A stretch of DNA of 10,623 nt from Candidatus Aminicenantota bacterium (lineage in GTDB: Bacteria > Acidobacteriota > Aminicenantia > S016-38): the NCBI GenBank assembly GCA_021161165.1, contig JAGHBF010000142.1, positions 1 to 10,623 of the forward strand, in the 5' to 3' direction. The notes beneath the pieces were generated by a model. It was given only the letters and a program-made list of their open reading frames with translations, was not told the DNA's origin and did no database searches. Of the stretch, positions 7,141 to 10,623 are shown in pieces. Position 1 is the first letter of the stretch, and every line of letters begins with the position of its first letter. Made by a program: the position numbers and the translations under genes.

Positions 7141-8166
7141 TCAAAAGGCATCTGATACACCAATTGAGAAAATAATTCCATGTCTGCCATTTTTGTCAAA
7201 ATTTATCCCGATTTTCCCACCAAAATGATGATACCTCAAATCTGCCACAAGAGTATAATATTTTTCATTTTTCCATTTCCTGTATCCCCCACCCAGAATT
7301 AAAAAGGAAGAAAAGTTTTTCACGATAGAAAAATAATAATCGTTTTTATAATCCCTCAGATCTGCTCCACCTGAAAATATAAATCCCTTTGTTAACGAGT
7401 AGCTCAAAGCCCCCATGATATATTCTGGGCTAAATTCCTTACCCTTACTTAGTGGAAGGTCCACAAAAGAAACAGAGGCCATGACTCTTGATGTAATGAA
7501 AGCCGAGATTCCAACATCAATGGAAAGCATTTTTCCTTCTTCTACCGGAGTTTCACCCATTGAAATAAGGTCAGTTTCCTTCTCTTTGAAATTTTCTTGA
7601 GAATTTATTGGTAGGGAAAAATCGAAATCTTTATAAAAAACATATTTCGTAGTTATCCCCATAAAAGCTCTTTTATTTTTTAGAACATAGGATTTATTGA
7701 AAAATATTATTCTTCTATCCCGAATTTTATAATTAATTCTAAAATCTTGTGGATTATTCTCATTAAAATTTTCTCCCCTCTCTCCTTTAACCAACAGACT
7801 TCTATAATAAACATATCCCATTGCCCCACCTTTTCCACTCATAAAGAAGTTTCTGGTTTCCATTGCAAATGAAGGAGCATCTGTATTTATTTCTGACAAA
7901 ATTGAATAATCTATATTCTCGGGAGTTGCAATTTCCCTGAGACTGGAGAAAACCGAACCACTATCCATGGAAAAACTTCCTTGAGAATATTGCAATACCG
8001 GTGGATTAAAAAGGGAAAGAGCTGGATTGTAGAAAATTCCAGATTCCTGGGAAAGAAGAGTCATCGCTGTGGAAGGAAGTAGCCCGAAGGGGTCAAGAGC
8101 CGGAAGCCTGAAGTCGCCGGCAAAAAACATTGTTACTAAAAGAAAAAATAAAAGAAACTTTCTCAA
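7141..8166 (-). CDS. Secreted, probable outer-membrane beta-barrel protein (PorV/TraF-like), TTG start
   Basis: I do not recognise a named family with certainty. The 341-residue product starts with a Sec signal peptide (MRKFLLFFLLVTMFFA, probable cleavage near residue 16), with no lipobox Cys. Next comes a segment with GIFYNPALS (43-51), recalling the NPA motif near the N-terminus of PorV/UPF0164- and TraF-like outer-membrane proteins. The rest alternates short amphipathic strands with polar turns and ends in Phe after a GIIFSIGVSDAF strand, like the C-terminal signal of outer-membrane barrels. The start is TTG, overlapping the rph stop by four bases (TTGA). The first internal ATG would remove most of the signal peptide, so TTG is preferred. 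It sits between rph and pilB, and pilB follows by 23 bases, so a role in surface or pilus biology is possible but not shown. A function as porin, transporter or pilus accessory cannot be told apart here. Confidence 0.75.
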   Translation of the reverse strand: MRKFLLFFLLVTMFFAGDFRLPALDPFGLLPSTAMTLLSQESGIFYNPALSLFNPPVLQYSQGSFSMDSGSVFSSLREIATPENIDYSILSEINTDAPSFAMETRNFFMSGKGGAMGYVYYRSLLVKGERGENFNENNPQDFRINYKIRDRRIIFFNKSYVLKNKRAFMGITTKYVFYKDFDFSLPINSQENFKEKETDLISMGETPVEEGKMLSIDVGISAFITSRVMASVSFVDLPLSKGKEFSPEYIMGALSYSLTKGFIFSGGADLRDYKNDYYFSIVKNFSSFLILGGGYRKWKNEKYYTLVADLRYHHFGGKIGINFDKNGRHGIIFSIGVSDAF

Positions 8167-8876
8167 AGCTCCAGCACCTCCTTTTCTTTTTTTATTACTT
8201 CCAGCGCTTTCTCTATTCCAATATCCACCAGTTTAATTAAAGTGTCCCTGGAAAAACTTCCCCCCTCTCCAGTTCCCTGTATTTCTACAATTTCTCCTTT
8301 TTCTGTTATAACGATATTGAGGTCAAGGAGAGCTTTCGAGTCTTCCTCATAATCAAGGTCTACAAGTATTTCATCGTCTACTATTCCAAGGCTTACGCCT
8401 CCAACAAGCTCTCGGAGTGGATTGTCAAAAAGCATGTTTTCAAAAACCATCTTTTTAAAGGCAAGATAAACGGATATTACACCACCGAGAATACTGGCCA
8501 TTCTTGTTCCCCCATCCGCCTGAATAACATCACAATCGATTGTCACGGTCCTTTCTCCCAGCATGTCAAGGTCGGTTACCGCACGAAGTGCTCTTCCAAT
8601 AAGTCGCTGGATTTCGTGACTCCGACCTGAAACCTTTGACTCTATTCCTTCCCTGAGTTTTCGTCTATCAGTAGACCTAGGAAGCATAGCATATTCAGCG
8701 GTAATCCACCCTTTCCCTGTCCCCTTCAGAAAAGGGGGAACTTTATCCTCAACTGAAGCAGCTACAAGAACTATATTATCCCCCCATTTTACAAGAGCAG
8801 ATCCTTCAGCATACTTAAGATAATTCGGAATTACCTCTATACTCCTTAGCTGGTTCCATTCTCTATCTTTCCTCAT
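8163..8876 (-). CDS. rph: Ribonuclease PH
   Basis: RNase PH is a phosphorolytic 3'-5' exoribonuclease that trims tRNA and other RNA 3' ends in the cytoplasm as a hexamer. The 237 residues match the normal length. Visible signatures include KGTGKGWITAEYAMLPRST (51-69), GRSHEIQRLIGRALRAV (84-100), the phosphate-site motif DGGTR (121-125), and DLDYEEDS (173-180) with the two catalytic Asp residues spaced six apart (D173, D179). The C-terminal GTGEGGSFSR is typical. The N-terminal RxDGR signature is modified to RKDREW. The ATG follows a GGAG ribosome site and lies 14 bases after lpxK. The usual partner rdgB is not next to it. Instead an outer-membrane-type gene overlaps its end by four bases. Confidence 0.96.
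   Translation of the reverse strand: MRKDREWNQLRSIEVIPNYLKYAEGSALVKWGDNIVLVAASVEDKVPPFLKGTGKGWITAEYAMLPRSTDRRKLREGIESKVSGRSHEIQRLIGRALRAVTDLDMLGERTVTIDCDVIQADGGTRMASILGGVISVYLAFKKMVFENMLFDNPLRELVGGVSLGIVDDEILVDLDYEEDSKALLDLNIVITEKGEIVEIQGTGEGGSFSRDTLIKLVDIGIEKALEVIKKEKEVLEL
8175..8182 (-). promoter_or_regulatory. Ribosome binding site that fixes a TTG start
   Basis: AGGAGGTG lies inside the 3' end of rph, eight bases before TTG at 8166. It is the strongest ribosome site near this junction and supports the TTG over the in-frame ATG at about 8130, which has no comparable site. Confidence 0.75.
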
Positions 8877-8890
8877 TTTGTATCTCCAAT

Positions 8891-9808
8891 TTATTTTAGT
8901 TCATAATAAAGACTTTTCAATTTTTCTTCAAGATGTGAAAGGAACTCTTTATCCAGCTCAGCTCTCCAGGTTAACGGAAATATTCCCCCCTTAAACCCTG
9001 AGAGTCTTTTTACCTTTACATAATCCTTCTCTGTGGTAATTATGGGTAACCCTTCAGACATTTCATAAATTGTGTCAAGATCGTCGTTATTATACACCAT
9101 ATGGTCAGGGAAGAAAATTTTGCCTCCTACTTGCTTTTCATCAAAAATTGAGAAAAATTTTTCAGGATTGGCTATCCCACAAAATAGAAACACTCTATCT
9201 TCAGGAACTTTTCCGGGGATCATTCTATAGTGAAATATGGGTTTATCCAGGGAGAGGGCCTGTCCGGGTGGTAGTAGCAAATAATCGGCAAATTTCAAGG
9301 CAGAGATAGGTTCTCTTAAATAAAATGTAGGAATTTCCAAAGAATGAAGGACAATTTCTATTTTTTTTAAGCTTAAATATTGAAAACCATCATCCAATAT
9401 TAAAAGATCTACACTTTCCCTCCTGGCAATTCTCACAGCCTCTTCCCTTTTCTTCCCGACAAATATCCATGCTCCCTTCAAATTTTCTCTAATAACAGAA
9501 GCCTCATCACCGGCTTCATAGGGATCAATATCTCCTCCAGGAGGATAAGCCCTTACTTCATTTTTTATTCTACTTTTGTAACCTCTTGTAACAACGCCAA
9601 CTTTTTTCCCTTTATTCATAAAATAAGAAGCAAGAGCTATAGTAACAGGGGTTTTACCGGTCCCCCCAAAAGCTATATTTCCCACAGCTACCACAGGAAT
9701 TTCAGGAAATTTTCCCTTTACTAAAAATCGCCTTGAATAATTAAACCATCTGTAAACAAAAAGCAAAGGAGATATTACTTTAAATTTTAGAGAGTATAAG
9801 CTCCGCAT
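8891..9808 (-). CDS. lpxK: Tetraacyldisaccharide 4'-kinase LpxK
   Basis: LpxK phosphorylates the 4' position of the lipid A disaccharide at the inner membrane, the step before Kdo addition. The 305 residues begin with a hydrophobic, basic membrane-associating helix (about 8-30). The P-loop GNIAFGGTGKT (43-53) follows, then VVTRGYKSR (72-80), GDEAS (100-104) with catalytic-type Asp101, and Walker B LDDGFQ (138-143). FCGIANPEKFF (209-219) and FFPDHMVY (232-239, His236) complete the Asp/His pair described for the Aquifex enzyme. The residue after DDGFQ is Tyr144 where most family members have His. The start overlaps the end of waaA by 29 bases and uses an AGGA ribosome site within it. Adjacency to waaA, which acts next in the pathway, supports the assignment. 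Confidence 0.95.
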   Translation of the reverse strand: MRSLYSLKFKVISPLLFVYRWFNYSRRFLVKGKFPEIPVVAVGNIAFGGTGKTPVTIALASYFMNKGKKVGVVTRGYKSRIKNEVRAYPPGGDIDPYEAGDEASVIRENLKGAWIFVGKKREEAVRIARRESVDLLILDDGFQYLSLKKIEIVLHSLEIPTFYLREPISALKFADYLLLPPGQALSLDKPIFHYRMIPGKVPEDRVFLFCGIANPEKFFSIFDEKQVGGKIFFPDHMVYNNDDLDTIYEMSEGLPIITTEKDYVKVKRLSGFKGGIFPLTWRAELDKEFLSHLEEKLKSLYYELK

Positions 9809-10623
9809 TTTTCCTGGAGGCTCCCTTTAATCTATTCAAAACTTTTTTCCCTTTTTCACCAATTAGAGCGAGATTTCCCTGGGAAGCTTCTTTCATTATT
9901 GATGCCAGCTCATTTTCTGTTTTAAAAATTAAAGCCGCACCCTCCCGGATAAATTCTTCAGCCAGGTCATTGAAATTTTCCATGTGAAGACCAAAGGCAA
10001 TGGGACTTCCGAAATACGCTGGTTCAAGAAGGTTATGTCCTCCGTATGGCTTTATGCTTCCCCCAATAATGGAAAGTTTAGCTCCTGAGTACAGGCCAGC
10101 CAGCTCTCCCATGGTATCAAGCACCATAACATCCCAGTTTTCTTTCATTTGAGTTCTTCTACATACATTAAAGCCAAATGATTTAGCGGCTTCAAAAGTT
10201 TCTTCAGCTCTCTCAGGATGTCTGGGAGCAATTATTAATCTGGCCTCACATTTACTCTTTTTAAAAGCTTTTAAAATAAAATTATCTTCTTCAGCATCCA
10301 TTGTGCTTCCAGCAATTATATATTTAAATTTAATTATGGAAATATCAGTAGTTTTTGTTATCTCGAAGTCTGCCTTCATGTTTCCTGTAACAACCACTTT
10401 ATTTTCAGGAGCACCTACATCTATAAATTTTCTTCTGTATTCCTGACTCTGGACACATACAAGAGTAAAACTGTCCATTATTTTCCTCATAATTCCCTTA
10501 AACCTTTTGTACCAGACGTAACTGCTCGCTGACATTCTCCCGTTCACTAGAAAAATCGGTATATCCATTTTTTTTGCAGTGAGCAGGAAGTTTGGCCAGA
10601 GTTCAGTTTCCGCTATTATAATG
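9780..10623 (-). CDS. waaA: Kdo transferase WaaA/KdtA, 5' end cut by window edge
   Basis: WaaA transfers Kdo from CMP-Kdo to the lipid A precursor at the inner membrane. The visible 280 C-terminal residues stay open to the right edge. The frame extends past the ATG at 10568, reading AETELWPN, the conserved motif that precedes LVNGRMS in this family, so that ATG is internal. The protein probably lacks about 130-150 N-terminal residues here. The C-terminal GT-B half shows VVTGNMKAD, LIIAPRHPERAEE, LDTMGELAGLYSGA and the nucleotide-sugar motif GGSIKPYGGHNLLEPA, all typical of WaaA. The gene overlaps lpxK by 29 bases, and both act in lipid A-Kdo assembly. Whether it adds one, two or more Kdo residues cannot be told from the sequence. 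Confidence 0.94.
   Translation of the reverse strand, partial: IIIAETELWPNFLLTAKKMDIPIFLVNGRMSASSYVWYKRFKGIMRKIMDSFTLVCVQSQEYRRKFIDVGAPENKVVVTGNMKADFEITKTTDISIIKFKYIIAGSTMDAEEDNFILKAFKKSKCEARLIIAPRHPERAEETFEAAKSFGFNVCRRTQMKENWDVMVLDTMGELAGLYSGAKLSIIGGSIKPYGGHNLLEPAYFGSPIAFGLHMENFNDLAEEFIREGAALIFKTENELASIMKEASQGNLALIGEKGKKVLNRLKGASRKNAELILSKI

Noticed and set aside
9780..10568. ATG at 10568 as the true start of waaA
   Set aside because: The frame remains open upstream and reads the conserved AETELWPN motif, so the gene continues beyond the window.
1..10623. CRISPR arrays, insertion sequences, tRNA or rRNA genes, phage or defence genes
   Set aside because: No repeat-spacer arrays, transposase motifs, terminal inverted repeats or RNA-gene-like segments were seen; the window is filled with LPS, RNase PH and pilus genes.

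Overview
The window reads as one dense, single-strand stretch of a low-to-moderate GC, diderm (LPS-making) bacterial chromosome. Every supported gene is on the minus strand, so transcription runs from the right edge to the left edge. Genes for Kdo transfer to lipid A (waaA) and lipid A 4'-phosphorylation (lpxK) show an outer membrane. The type IV pilus block pilB-pilT-pilC-pilS-pilR-pilA has an order also seen in Geobacter- and Myxococcus-like bacteria. I cannot name a species. The mixture (LPS genes leading straight into pilus genes, a PorV-like barrel, Lys/Glu-rich proteins, strong AGGAGG ribosome sites) would fit an uncultured or thermophilic diderm lineage, but that is inference.

Layout in transcription order: waaA (cut by the right edge), lpxK, rph (RNase PH), an unnamed secreted or outer-membrane beta-barrel protein, pilB (assembly ATPase with a c-di-GMP-type MshEN domain), pilT (retraction ATPase), pilC (inner-membrane platform), pilS (membrane histidine-kinase-like sensor), pilR (sigma-54 response regulator), then a 120-base gap and pilA (pilin, cut by the left edge). 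From waaA to pilR the genes overlap or lie at most 23 bases apart, so they look like one transcription unit. No terminator or large gap separates the LPS, RNA-processing and pilus parts.

The only sizeable non-coding stretch is the 120 bases between pilR and pilA. It holds a near-consensus sigma-54 promoter (GG-N10-GC) and, upstream, two almost identical 15-base palindromes whose centres are 22 bp apart. These are very likely the PilR binding sites that drive pilA. The distal one overlaps the pilR stop codon.

The main oddity is PilS. Its membrane half and the phospho-accepting His box are intact, but its C-terminal ATP-binding domain is shortened and lacks recognisable N, G1 and G2 boxes, although the reading frame is clean and PilR is complete. 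Other points worth a look are the twin MshEN motifs of PilB, the outer-membrane-type protein embedded in the operon with a TTG start, and the fusion of LPS and pilus genes into one apparent operon.
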